Source: Zygaena filipendulae
Taxonomy: Eukaryota; Arthropoda; Insecta; Lepidoptera; Zygaenidae
DNA length: 64,000 bases
NCBI GenBank assembly: GCA_907165275.2
Contig: OU015651.1
Span: 5,850,501 to 5,914,500, forward strand
Reading direction: 5' to 3'
The notes under the pieces were generated by a model. It had not been told where the DNA came from. It saw nothing but the letters and a program-made list of their open reading frames with translations, and did not search any database. Positions 56,487-64,000 of the stretch are shown here, one piece after another. Numbering within the stretch: the stretch's first letter is position 1; every line of letters begins with the position of its first letter. Position numbers and translations under genes: made by a program.

Positions 56487-56905
56487 TGTTACGTGCTAGG
56501 GTTCTTTATTTGGAGTTTAACACTAACTTTACAAAAACACTAGGTCTAGGGTGCCTAGGTCTAGGTATCACAGCTTGAAACACTAAACGACTGATCTCGA
56601 AGTCCAATAGTCTCGCCAAGGTCGCAGGTAGTCGCAGGTATCGCTCAAGATTCACTCGTAGTTATCGCTTCGAAAGCTCAAACTGAACTGCCCGTCCGGT
56701 TTGGTTGCGCCGTTTATATACCCAACCGAACGGGGCTCTAGAATGTTCGAGTCCGATGTGTTTTACTAGCCACTCGGCCGAACGTTTCTAGAATAGAACT
56801 TCTATCGAATTCGCTACTCCAATGTGTTTGCTTTACATTGCGTGTTTTGTATGCATTGCGCGTTTTGCATACATTGCGCGCTATCAATCTAGCTCGACCG
56901 CGACA
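56487..56905 (-). repeat. 3' LTR of the gypsy element
   Basis: On the minus strand it starts TGTCGCGGTCGAGC and ends CTAGCACGTAACA, the usual TG...CA ends. It contains a TATA box (56713-56720) and heat-shock-like motifs. 419 bp, no difference seen from the 5' LTR. Confidence 0.97.
56713..56720 (-). promoter_or_regulatory. LTR TATA box (copy in 3' LTR)
   Basis: TATATAAA on the minus strand within GGGTATATAAACGG. The equivalent in the active 5' LTR is at 62167-62174. Confidence 0.7.
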
Positions 56906-56918
56906 CTGCCCCCTTCTT
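56906..56918 (-). promoter_or_regulatory. Polypurine tract
   Basis: AAGAAGGGGGCAG directly abuts the 3' LTR on the minus strand. This is the plus-strand DNA primer site. It overlaps the pol stop codon (56917-56919) by two bases. Confidence 0.85.
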
Positions 56919-59900
56919 AGAGATGCTCGTCCCGAGCGTCACTATTGCTGCCTTGATAACGTGCTAAGCGGTCGATGTGCACTATTTTGAAAGCTCCCCT
57001 TGGTTGACGTTGAATCCGGTACGTCACGTCATTCATCCGGGTAACAACCTTGTACGGACCTTCCCATCGAGTCTGTAATTTCGGAGATTTTCCTTTTCGA
57101 CGGATAGGATTGTGTAGCCATACAAGTGATCCCTCCTCAAAACCACTTGTATTCGCCCTCCGGTCATATCTCGTCTTCATGTTCTCGCTTGACTGCAAAC
57201 CATGCTCCCGAACCAAAGCATAGACGTCTTGCATCTTCTCCCGTAGATCGGAGACGTAGTCCTGCATCGATTGGGGGTCATCTGGAGGTCCGCCTGTCAG
57301 TAGATCCACTGGTAGCCGTAGTTCTCTACCGAAATTCACATACGCTGGGGTCGCCTTCGTGCTCTCATGCTCAGATGTTCTGTAGGCGAGTAGGAACAGC
57401 GGTATGAATTTGTCCCAATCTCTCTGGTGTTTATCAACCAGTTTCGCCAAATTCCTTTCTAGCGTCTGGTTAAACCTCTCCACCATGCCGTCGGACTGAG
57501 GGTGATATGGCGTGGTCCTCGTCTTGTGCATTCCCAAGATTTTGCACATTTCCTGAAATAGCTGGGATTCGAAGTTCCTTCCTTGATCTGAGTGGATTTC
57601 CAAGGGAACACCGAATCGACATATCACTTCCTCAACCAACTTTGAGGCTACTGTCGCGGCTTCCTGATTAGGTATGGCGAACACTTCCGGCCACTTGGTG
57701 AAATAATCCATGACGACCAAGAAGTACTTGTTCCCTGACTCGGTCACCGGAAAAGGTCCAGCCACGTCAACAGCAATTCTTTCCCAGGGTGCACCAACAT
57801 TATAGAGTTGGAGGTTTCCGCGGGTCCTAGTTGACGGACCTTTGACTGCAGCACAAGTGGTACATTTGCGGCACCATTCCTGCACATCCTCTCGACAATG
57901 AAGCCAGTAGAACCTTTCCCTTACTTTTGTCAATGTTCTCTTCACGCCAAGATGTCCACCTGAAACCCCATCATGTATTTCACGAAGAACATCTTTCACC
58001 CTGGTCCTTGGAACAACTAACTGAAGATGGAACTCTCTGCCGTTAGGTTTCTCCCATTTTCGGTAAAGTATTCCATTCTGCAGAACAAAGCTGTCCCATT
58101 GGGCCCAATAGGCTTTAGTGATAGGCCCAGTGGGCGCGACCTCAACCCATTTTGGTTTATCCGCACTACGTTTTTTCCAAGCCACGATGAGTCGAACGTC
58201 TTCATCATCTTCCTGAGCTTCTCTCATGGCCTCATCTTGCCACAGTCCCGGAGGGCTCGTTCTCGTAAGCTTAACGGTCAGTTCCTTCGACTCCTGTTTG
58301 ACACAATGCTTACAATCTTCCGGGCATGGTCTTCTTGAGAGGGCGTCAGCGTTGCCATGGGCCTTCCCACTGCGGTGTTCGGTGACGAAGTCAAACTCCT
58401 GGAGTTGTTCGACCCATCTGGCGACTTGACCTTCTGGATTCTTAAACTGAAGTAACCACTTCAAGGCGGCGTGATCAGTGCGAAGTGTAAACTGTCTTCC
58501 GATGAGGTATTTGTTGAAGTGTTGCAGCGTCTTTACCACGGCCAAGAGTTCTCTCCTTGTCACGCAGTAGTTCCGTTCAGGTTTCGACAATGATTTGCTA
58601 AAATAAGCAATCACGACTTCTCTATCGCCTTGTTTTTGAGACAAAACACCACCGATCGCCGTGTTGCTAGCATCCGTGTCGACAATGAACTGGCCGCAAG
58701 TCTGAGGGTAGCCTAAGATCGGTGTTTCACACAAACACTGCCTCAATTTTCGGAAGGCTTCTTCGCAGCTCTCATCCCAACAGAATGGCTGTTTCTCTTC
58801 AGTCAGGCGATGCAACGGTTTGGCGATTTCGGAAAATCCTTTAACAAATCGCCTGTAGTACGAGCACAGTCCCAGGAAGGCTCGCACTTCCGTCTTATCT
58901 CTGGGAGTTGGCCACTTCTGTACTGCTTCAATTTTCTCCGGGTCAGTCTGGATTCCCTCGCTGGTGATTACGTGGCCAAGGTAATTGACTTTATTGCTAA
59001 ACAGATGGCACTTCCTCGGGTTCAGTTTTAAGTTGGCACCTCGTATTTTTCCGAAGACTTGCTCCAAATTCCGCAGGTGATCTTCAAAGTCTCGACCCAT
59101 GATGATGACGTCATCCAGATAGACTAGGCAGGCGTCTCCCACTAACCCTGCCAGTACACACTCCATGAGACGCTCAAAGGTAGCTGGCGCGTTGCACAAT
59201 CCGAAAGGCATAACGTTAAACTGCCATAACCCTTTGCCAGTTGTAAATGCTGTCTTCTCTTTGTCTTTCGGATGGATTTCCACCTGCCAATAGCCAGATT
59301 TCAGGTCCAAGGTCGAGAACCATTGCATACCACTCAGGGTATCCAAGGTATCGTCGATACGTGGCAGTGGATAGCTGTCTTTCTTTGTGACATCATTCAA
59401 CCGTCGATAATCTACACAGAACCGCGTGCTACCATCTTTCTTCTTCACCAAGACCACAGGCGAACACCACGGACTTGCAGATGGTTCTATGATCTTATTC
59501 CTTCTCATATCCTCTACCATGTCTTGCACTTCTCTTTCCTTAGCGATTGGGATTCGCCTTGCTCGCTGCCGAATAGGTCTTTCGTTCCCGGTGTCGATTC
59601 TGTGTTGAACTAACGACGTCCTTCCAAGATCTGCTTCCTGGGAAGAGAAGATATCTGCGTAGCGCAACAGCATTTTCTTGGCTTTGAAGCTCTGTGAATA
59701 GGTCAGATTGTTCTTACAGCCGTCAAGAAGTTCTGTAATAGTAGACTCATTCTTGGTTTTGGACGCATCTACTATCGGCGTTGATTGACATTGTTTTACC
59801 CAGACAGCTTCCTCGCATTGTCCAACAACTTCACCCTTATTTAAGGTAACCTCGTGGTTCTCCAGATTCACGACTCTTATTACTGCAGTATTGGTTCCTC

Positions 59901-60552
59901 TCACAAGGGTTCTTGCTGTCAGGAGTCTCCGAGCCGATGTTTTGTTTGGTATATCTTCAATCAACACACATCTTGGCTTATTGTTTTTAGCTGATGGCAG
60001 CTTCACCTCTACTTGAGTTTGTGCTCGTCCAGGTATGACAACTTTGTTTAGGCAAGTCACTTTTCCAGTGGGACCTCCAAGTATCAATATCTCCTCGTTG
60101 CCGCACTTGAAAACACTGTTAGTGACGTCAATTCTGCAGTTATGTTTCTTCATGAAGTCCAGGCCCAAAATGCACTCGTCGATAATTTCAGCCACGATGA
60201 CGTTGTGAGTGTACGGTACTTCTCCCACATACATTGTGACTGATATTTCCCCCAGGACGGGTATTGGCTGACCGGAGGCGGAAAGAAGCCGACAATCGAC
60301 ATTCTTGCGTCCCAACGCACCTTTCACCATGTCCGGCTGAACTATCGTCCTAGAGGCTCCGGTGTCTATCGTCATTTTGCAGTCTTTCCCATTAACCGTG
60401 CCGCATATCGATAGACTGTTCCCATTGCACGCCTGTGGGATGACCATTGCTGGGGCTTCTTTCACGCCAGCCAGTACCCGCCCCTTAGTCCTGGCTGTTA
60501 CTCGTTTCCCTGACTCCCGATAGAGGACGGAGTCTCCTGCCTCTTTGTCAGT
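56917..60552 (-). CDS. pol: Pol polyprotein: protease, reverse transcriptase, RNase H, integrase
   Basis: The open frame begins after a stop near 60553, overlaps the end of gag and has no ATG before its domains, so it is read by frameshifting. Counting from 60465: retropepsin with DTGA at 34-37 and ILGLDF near 99; reverse transcriptase with FCVDYRRLN, D387 and YLDD at 449-452; RNase H with D596, E639, D664 and D707; integrase with an H831/H838/C868/C871 zinc finger and catalytic D900, D960 and E996; then a GPY/F-like tail (RWEGPYKVV). About 1,180 residues, with all key residues present. The product makes and integrates the cDNA of the element. There is no chromodomain that I can recognise and no env. 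This is probably an active copy. Confidence 0.97.
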   Translation of the reverse strand, partial: TDKEAGDSVLYRESGKRVTARTKGRVLAGVKEAPAMVIPQACNGNSLSICGTVNGKDCKMTIDTGASRTIVQPDMVKGALGRKNVDCRLLSASGQPIPVLGEISVTMYVGEVPYTHNVIVAEIIDECILGLDFMKKHNCRIDVTNSVFKCGNEEILILGGPTGKVTCLNKVVIPGRAQTQVEVKLPSAKNNKPRCVLIEDIPNKTSARRLLTARTLVRGTNTAVIRVVNLENHEVTLNKGEVVGQCEEAVWVKQCQSTPIVDASKTKNESTITELLDGCKNNLTYSQSFKAKKMLLRYADIFSSQEADLGRTSLVQHRIDTGNERPIRQRARRIPIAKEREVQDMVEDMRRNKIIEPSASPWCSPVVLVKKKDGSTRFCVDYRRLNDVTKKDSYPLPRIDDTLDTLSGMQWFSTLDLKSGYWQVEIHPKDKEKTAFTTGKGLWQFNVMPFGLCNAPATFERLMECVLAGLVGDACLVYLDDVIIMGRDFEDHLRNLEQVFGKIRGANLKLNPRKCHLFSNKVNYLGHVITSEGIQTDPEKIEAVQKWPTPRDKTEVRAFLGLCSYYRRFVKGFSEIAKPLHRLTEEKQPFCWDESCEEAFRKLRQCLCETPILGYPQTCGQFIVDTDASNTAIGGVLSQKQGDREVVIAYFSKSLSKPERNYCVTRRELLAVVKTLQHFNKYLIGRQFTLRTDHAALKWLLQFKNPEGQVARWVEQLQEFDFVTEHRSGKAHGNADALSRRPCPEDCKHCVKQESKELTVKLTRTSPPGLWQDEAMREAQEDDEDVRLIVAWKKRSADKPKWVEVAPTGPITKAYWAQWDSFVLQNGILYRKWEKPNGREFHLQLVVPRTRVKDVLREIHDGVSGGHLGVKRTLTKVRERFYWLHCREDVQEWCRKCTTCAAVKGPSTRTRGNLQLYNVGAPWERIAVDVAGPFPVTESGNKYFLVVMDYFTKWPEVFAIPNQEAATVASKLVEEVICRFGVPLEIHSDQGRNFESQLFQEMCKILGMHKTRTTPYHPQSDGMVERFNQTLERNLAKLVDKHQRDWDKFIPLFLLAYRTSEHESTKATPAYVNFGRELRLPVDLLTGGPPDDPQSMQDYVSDLREKMQDVYALVREHGLQSSENMKTRYDRRANTSGFEEGSLVWLHNPIRRKGKSPKLQTRWEGPYKVVTRMNDVTYRIQRQPRGAFKIVHIDRLARYQGSNSDARDEHL
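60468..60497 (-). promoter_or_regulatory. Stem-loop downstream of the frameshift site
   Basis: CAGCCAG and CTGGCTG form a perfect 7-bp stem with a 16-nt loop, starting 6 nt after the slippery heptamer. Spacing and position are as in known -1 frameshift stimulators. The loop could also join a pseudoknot. Confidence 0.75.
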
Positions 60553-61913
60553 TCATCAAGTTGTTTCTGCAGCTTGATGATTTTTTCTGTCACCTCATCC
60601 TTCTTCGGGCAGGAAAACTGCAGGTGGCCTCGTTCACCGCATTTGTAGCACAAGGATCCAGTCTTTTTTAGGGGTGCCTTAATTACCTTAATCTCTTCAG
60701 TGACTTCCCGCAGCTTATGCGCACGCACATCTCGCCGCACTGCTTCAACTTCCAGGGCATGTGCCAGGGCATCCTTCAGCGAGGCATGATGACGAAGCCC
60801 CACTGCAGCCCTTATCTCCATGTCCCGGATGCCATCGACGAAGGCTTGCAAAATGTTTGCGTCCACCATCTTGGTGTCAGCCGTCGGGTGCGCTTTGCGG
60901 ACAAGCTTCTCAACCTCCAGTGCCCACTGTTGTAGTCCTTCTCCTGGACGCTGGACTCGATCTCGTAACTGGGCCCGGAACACGTGTTCAAGATGGCGCT
61001 CCCCATATCTAGATTCAAGGGCCTCCATCAGTTCCTTGAAGCCACTTCCTGAGCTAGGCAGTGCCTCTAAGACAGACAATGCTGAGCCCCTGAGCGCCAC
61101 AGTGAGAGCTGTCAGGCTCTGCTCATCCGTCCACCCATTAGCAGTAGCGACGGTCTGGAACTGCTGCCGGTACGCGGGCCAAGACGTAGTTCCGTCGTAA
61201 GGTGGCACCTTAACTCTTGGTCCCTGGACTACGGCGACGGCTCCACTTGATGTGATTCCTTCAGTTTTAAGACGCAGTACTTCTTTTTGTAGTCCAGAGA
61301 AACCAGTCTCCAGTCCCGTGACCCGCTCCTCTACCGAATCGACGTCTTCACGGAGTTGCTTCACCACATTGCTGACCTTATCAACGGCCGCCAAAACGGT
61401 TTGGAGATGTAGTTCGGCACACTCCTTTTGTTCTTCACGCATGACGTTTAGTCTCTGGTGCATACCCTTGTTCATGCTCTCCATCATCTTCACCAAGCCA
61501 CATATATCCAGAGCAGACGCGCCCGCCGTTCGTGTAGTAGTCGTAGCCCGGACGTGCTCAGTGGGCGTGGTTGAGTAGGCGGGGCTAGTGGGCGGGGCTT
61601 CGATGGTGGGCGTGGTCAAGTGGGTGGGGCTTGGGATGGGCGTGGTCAAGTGGGCGGGGCCGAGGGCCAGGACATGTGGGCCAGTGGGCGGGGCCTCAGT
61701 GATGGGCGGGGTCAGTTGGGCGGGGCCAGTGGGCGTGGTCAGGTCGGTAGGCGGGGCCTCTATGGTGGATGGGCCCTGGTGGGCGGGGCCAGTAGGCGTG
61801 GCCCGATGGCCAGTGGGCGTGGCCTGGCGGGTTGCAGGCGTAGCCCCCGCAGCACGTTGTGCCCTCGTCCTGACGCCTTCCTCGGTGATATCTTCCCTCG
61901 GAGTTAGTGGCAT
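60498..61913 (-). CDS. gag: Gag-like structural protein with zinc knuckle
   Basis: From the ATG at 61913 the product is 471 residues. The N-terminal ~130 residues are Pro/Thr/Ala-rich, encoded by a G/C-rich minisatellite. Residues ~150-225 have the heptad pattern of a coiled coil (LREDVDSVEERVTGLE). A capsid-like region begins VKVPPYDGTTSWPAYRQQF. One C-x2-C-x4-H-x4-C knuckle (CYKCGERGHLQFSC) lies near residues 422-435. It should package the element's RNA into virus-like particles. Upstream, an in-frame TTG adds two codons, but ATG is the sensible start and lies only 10 nt past the primer-binding site, an unusually short leader. The stop at 60498 sits inside the frameshift signal. Confidence 0.93.
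   Translation of the reverse strand: MPLTPREDITEEGVRTRAQRAAGATPATRQATPTGHRATPTGPAHQGPSTIEAPPTDLTTPTGPAQLTPPITEAPPTGPHVLALGPAHLTTPIPSPTHLTTPTIEAPPTSPAYSTTPTEHVRATTTTRTAGASALDICGLVKMMESMNKGMHQRLNVMREEQKECAELHLQTVLAAVDKVSNVVKQLREDVDSVEERVTGLETGFSGLQKEVLRLKTEGITSSGAVAVVQGPRVKVPPYDGTTSWPAYRQQFQTVATANGWTDEQSLTALTVALRGSALSVLEALPSSGSGFKELMEALESRYGERHLEHVFRAQLRDRVQRPGEGLQQWALEVEKLVRKAHPTADTKMVDANILQAFVDGIRDMEIRAAVGLRHHASLKDALAHALEVEAVRRDVRAHKLREVTEEIKVIKAPLKKTGSLCYKCGERGHLQFSCPKKDEVTEKIIKLQKQLDELTKRQETPSSIGSQGNE
60504..60510 (-). promoter_or_regulatory. -1 ribosomal frameshift slippery heptamer G GGA AAC
   Basis: Gag codons read CAG GGA AAC GAG TAA. The heptamer G-GGA-AAC (X-XXY-YYZ) is in the zero frame, and a -1 slip continues into pol as AAA CGA GTA ACA. 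GGGAAAC is a known efficient site in retroviral gag-pol overlaps. Confidence 0.9.
61560..61860. repeat. Minisatellite inside gag
   Basis: About twenty degenerate units of gtgggcgkggyc or cgatggtgggcgtggtc encode the Pro/Thr-rich N-terminus on the minus strand. Long open frames on the plus strand here are by-products of this composition. Confidence 0.9.
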
Positions 61914-61923
61914 CTCCAAATTT

Positions 61924-61937
61924 CACTTCCGACACCA
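61924..61937 (-). promoter_or_regulatory. Primer-binding site, probably tRNA-Leu
   Basis: TGGTGTCGGAAGTG begins 3 nt after the 5' LTR on the minus strand and complements a tRNA 3' end (…CACTTCCGACACCA), which fits leucine tRNAs. The tRNA assignment is from memory of tRNA ends, not a search. Confidence 0.7.
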
Positions 61938-61940
61938 AAT

Positions 61941-62359
61941 TGTTACGTGCTAGGGTTCTTTATTTGGAGTTTAACACTAACTTTACAAAAACACTAGGTC
62001 TAGGGTGCCTAGGTCTAGGTATCACAGCTTGAAACACTAAACGACTGATCTCGAAGTCCAATAGTCTCGCCAAGGTCGCAGGTAGTCGCAGGTATCGCTC
62101 AAGATTCACTCGTAGTTATCGCTTCGAAAGCTCAAACTGAACTGCCCGTCCGGTTTGGTTGCGCCGTTTATATACCCAACCGAACGGGGCTCTAGAATGT
62201 TCGAGTCCGATGTGTTTTACTAGCCACTCGGCCGAACGTTTCTAGAATAGAACTTCTATCGAATTCGCTACTCCAATGTGTTTGCTTTACATTGCGTGTT
62301 TTGTATGCATTGCGCGTTTTGCATACATTGCGCGCTATCAATCTAGCTCGACCGCGACA
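61941..62359 (-). repeat. 5' LTR of the gypsy element
   Basis: Identical to the 3' LTR as far as I can read. TATA box at 62167-62174. Transcription should run toward lower coordinates. Confidence 0.97.
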
Positions 62360-62443
62360 ATATCTATATTTTATCCTGTAATTTCCGCGGGAACTCCGTC
62401 ATTACTGCGGATGAAACCGCGGGGGAAAGCTAGTAGTATATTT
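62360..62443 (-). repeat. Family A copy, right half
   Basis: atatctatattttatcctgt, then tgcggatgaaaccgcggggg, aaagctagtag. Together with 56405-56486 it reconstitutes one family A copy. Confidence 0.8.
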
Positions 62444-64000
62444 TATTTCATCGTCGTAAAGATTTTATTTATACCCGTACGTGTATAGATAAAAATCACA
62501 TAAAGTCATTATTAAAATCTTTTCACAATGATCCGGGCTACACCGGAAATAAAACGTTTGGTAAAGCGTCGACATTCAGGTGGCTATGAGCCGGGCGTTC
62601 CTAAACGGGAAACGGAAATCGCGATATTTTTCCCAACCTTCCCAAATGATTGGTGTAAAAAGTAGCCTTAAACAATATGAATATTCATTAAGTAAAGTCA
62701 TAGGTACCTATATAAACATTTTTTAATTTTATAAAATGTTTATTACTATACCGAATACGATCGTTTTTGGCACGCACGATACTATCCATATTTAGTAGGT
62801 AGGGGTGGTTAGGGTATACCTAAGTTGTACTCAAGTTGATCCTTAAAATTACAATAAAACAAAAATTTACATTGAGATCATTCGATGATTCTTTATTTAC
62901 ATAGTGGTGACTATTCGGTGACACGTTCAATTACAACACAAGAGATCACAGGAAAGTAAGTTTTAATCACGAAGCCTAATAATAATTAAGACATTTTCCT
63001 ACCAACAATAAAACATGTACAACTAACAGGCTTATCCCGACGTGAAGATGCGTAGATTTCCAATAGGTAAGTAAGTACCTAATAATACTTCACCCACAGT
63101 ACATAATGTCAACAAAGTTCATCATGGACGTGATATAATTATAAAAAAACACGTTATTTAACGATAAAATTTTAAACGTCAACGTATTCCTAAACTATAA
63201 ATCTATTTAGAATTTACAAAATTCATAACACAACATTATGCAGTCAAATCTTTCACTAAGGCCAAGTGCGCACTGGCCACTAACCAGCCTGCATTGTCAC
63301 AATGTCATACCAAATTGGATTTAGCCTCAGAAGGATTTAGCAAATACATAATAAATAAAAAATAATAAACTGTCAAGCATACTCGTAACAAAAGTAAAAT
63401 TTTTCGAATATTGCCCTTTGCATTGTCTGATTACATAATCAGATTGATGTTATTTGACACTCGGACAGGTTGTAACGGAATGCCTAAGTAAATAATTTTT
63501 AAACTTCCTTATTGCTGTTTGGTTTGAGATTGTAACAAATACATAGATAACATAATATTGTGTACACATTTCTAAACCAATATCTTTTAGTTTCACATAA
63601 TAATGTATCTACAATAAAGCTGCAGTCTAAGCTACATTTTTCGTATCGGAACACTAAGAATTTTGTACACACAATTCCTTCTGAAATTTCTTTGATTATG
63701 CCTTCTTATTGAAACTAGTTATTCCAATTTTTTTATCGCGAGGTCGTAGCAAAAAAATACTTTATAAACTTGCAATGTAATTAGAAAAGATATTTTATTT
63801 GTGGTTTTTATAGATGTTGCTCTTAAAAATTACAGACGAAGTATGACAAATATACATAACATATTAAAAAATAATCATAAAAGTTAAATAAAAACCATAA
63901 TCCTTTTATGGGTATGATAAATTGATTTGTTTCACCTTGGTATTTTTAAGTGTGAATGAAATTAACACGTCATAAATGATAATTTTATCAGAAATGTCAA
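62444..64000. other. Non-coding; possible 3'UTR of an off-window gene
   Basis: No frames and no repeat termini. A minus-strand AATAAAG at about 62889-62895, followed on the higher side by > 1 kb of A/T-rich, repeat-poor DNA, would fit a long 3'UTR of a minus-strand gene beyond 64000. This is a guess. Confidence 0.25.

Larger units (their letters stand above)
56487..62359 (-). mobile_element. Full-length Ty3/gypsy LTR retrotransposon, 5,873 bp
   Basis: Two 419-bp LTRs that I read as identical flank gag (60498-61913) and pol (56917 to ~60550). A 4-bp target duplication ATAT lies at 56483-56486 and 62360-62363. All of protease, reverse transcriptase, RNase H and integrase are intact, the primer-binding site and polypurine tract are in place, and there is no env frame between pol and the 3' LTR. 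Domain order PR-RT-RH-IN puts it in Ty3/gypsy. Identical LTRs imply very recent insertion. The element is inserted in a family A copy. Confidence 0.97.

Noticed and set aside
56906..56916. Possible env gene between pol and the 3' LTR
   Set aside because: Pol ends at the polypurine tract, so there is no space for env; the element is a retrotransposon without envelope.
60463..60465. GTG as start codon of a separate Pol protein
   Set aside because: The open frame continues upstream without ATG and overlaps gag by ~55 nt with a slippery site; a separate start is unnecessary.
57126..61953. Plus-strand frames opposite gag and pol (for example at 57126, 58027, 59272, 60820, 61588)
   Set aside because: Shadows of the G/C-rich gag/pol on the other strand; composition and lack of motifs argue against real genes.
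1..64000. CRISPR arrays, operons, bacterial-type promoters or terminators
   Set aside because: The spliced genes and repeat content are those of an insect nuclear genome; no regularly spaced repeat-spacer array was seen.

Overview
The window looks like euchromatic, A/T-rich DNA from a moth or butterfly. The base composition, the recurrent 'taggtacctac' words, the very high density of short interspersed elements with lepidopteran character, short GT-AG introns and insect-type host genes all point that way. Most of the 64 kb is mobile-element sequence. I can support only three host genes.

Host genes. Two tandem minus-strand genes (11432-17206 and 22631-25557) each encode a complete 1-acyl-glycerol-3-phosphate acyltransferase (AGPAT/LPAAT) in five exons. 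All four catalytic motifs are present in both (NHQSS[I/F]D, FIDR, EGTR, VPIIP). Intron phases are the same, and exons 2 and 3 are the same length in both. Gene 1 appears to need a GC-AG splice donor. At 27226-27742 a short plus-strand gene probably encodes a secreted CLIP-type six-cysteine protein with no protease domain.

Mobile elements, left to right. A THAP/Harbinger-like DNA transposon with a broken transposase lies at 3121-5356, and its short derivative is at 41437-41775. Non-LTR retrotransposon remnants lie at 19965-20930 and 31800-32700 (the second RTE-type). A ~2.0 kb intron-containing Crypton-type tyrosine-recombinase element (28725-30719) sits inside an older long-TIR element, which fixes its ends. 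A nested fold-back lies at 34591-36450: its ~620-bp arms enclose a C-terminal fragment of a CXC (tesmin/TSO1-like) cysteine-rich protein. A full-length, apparently very young Ty3/gypsy element (56487-62359) has two 419-bp LTRs that I read as identical, a 4-bp ATAT target duplication, intact gag and pol, and a textbook -1 frameshift signal joining them. Many MITEs are also present: hAT-like at 9601 and 21791, Harbinger-like at 34591, and others at 2567, 6710, 15543, 33261, 38749, 40029, 43600, 49043, 49726 and 55360.

About 20 copies of one repeat family, recognisable by ctagctg...CCGCGGTTTCACCCGCG...ttataatattagtaggat and called family A below, are scattered on both strands. Several are split by younger insertions, which gives a relative chronology. 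Several strong hairpins (1994, 15343, 25879, 30592, 42825, 46092, 51293) and short tandem duplications (5340, 13792, 51955) are listed separately. I found no rRNA, no credible tRNA and no CRISPR.
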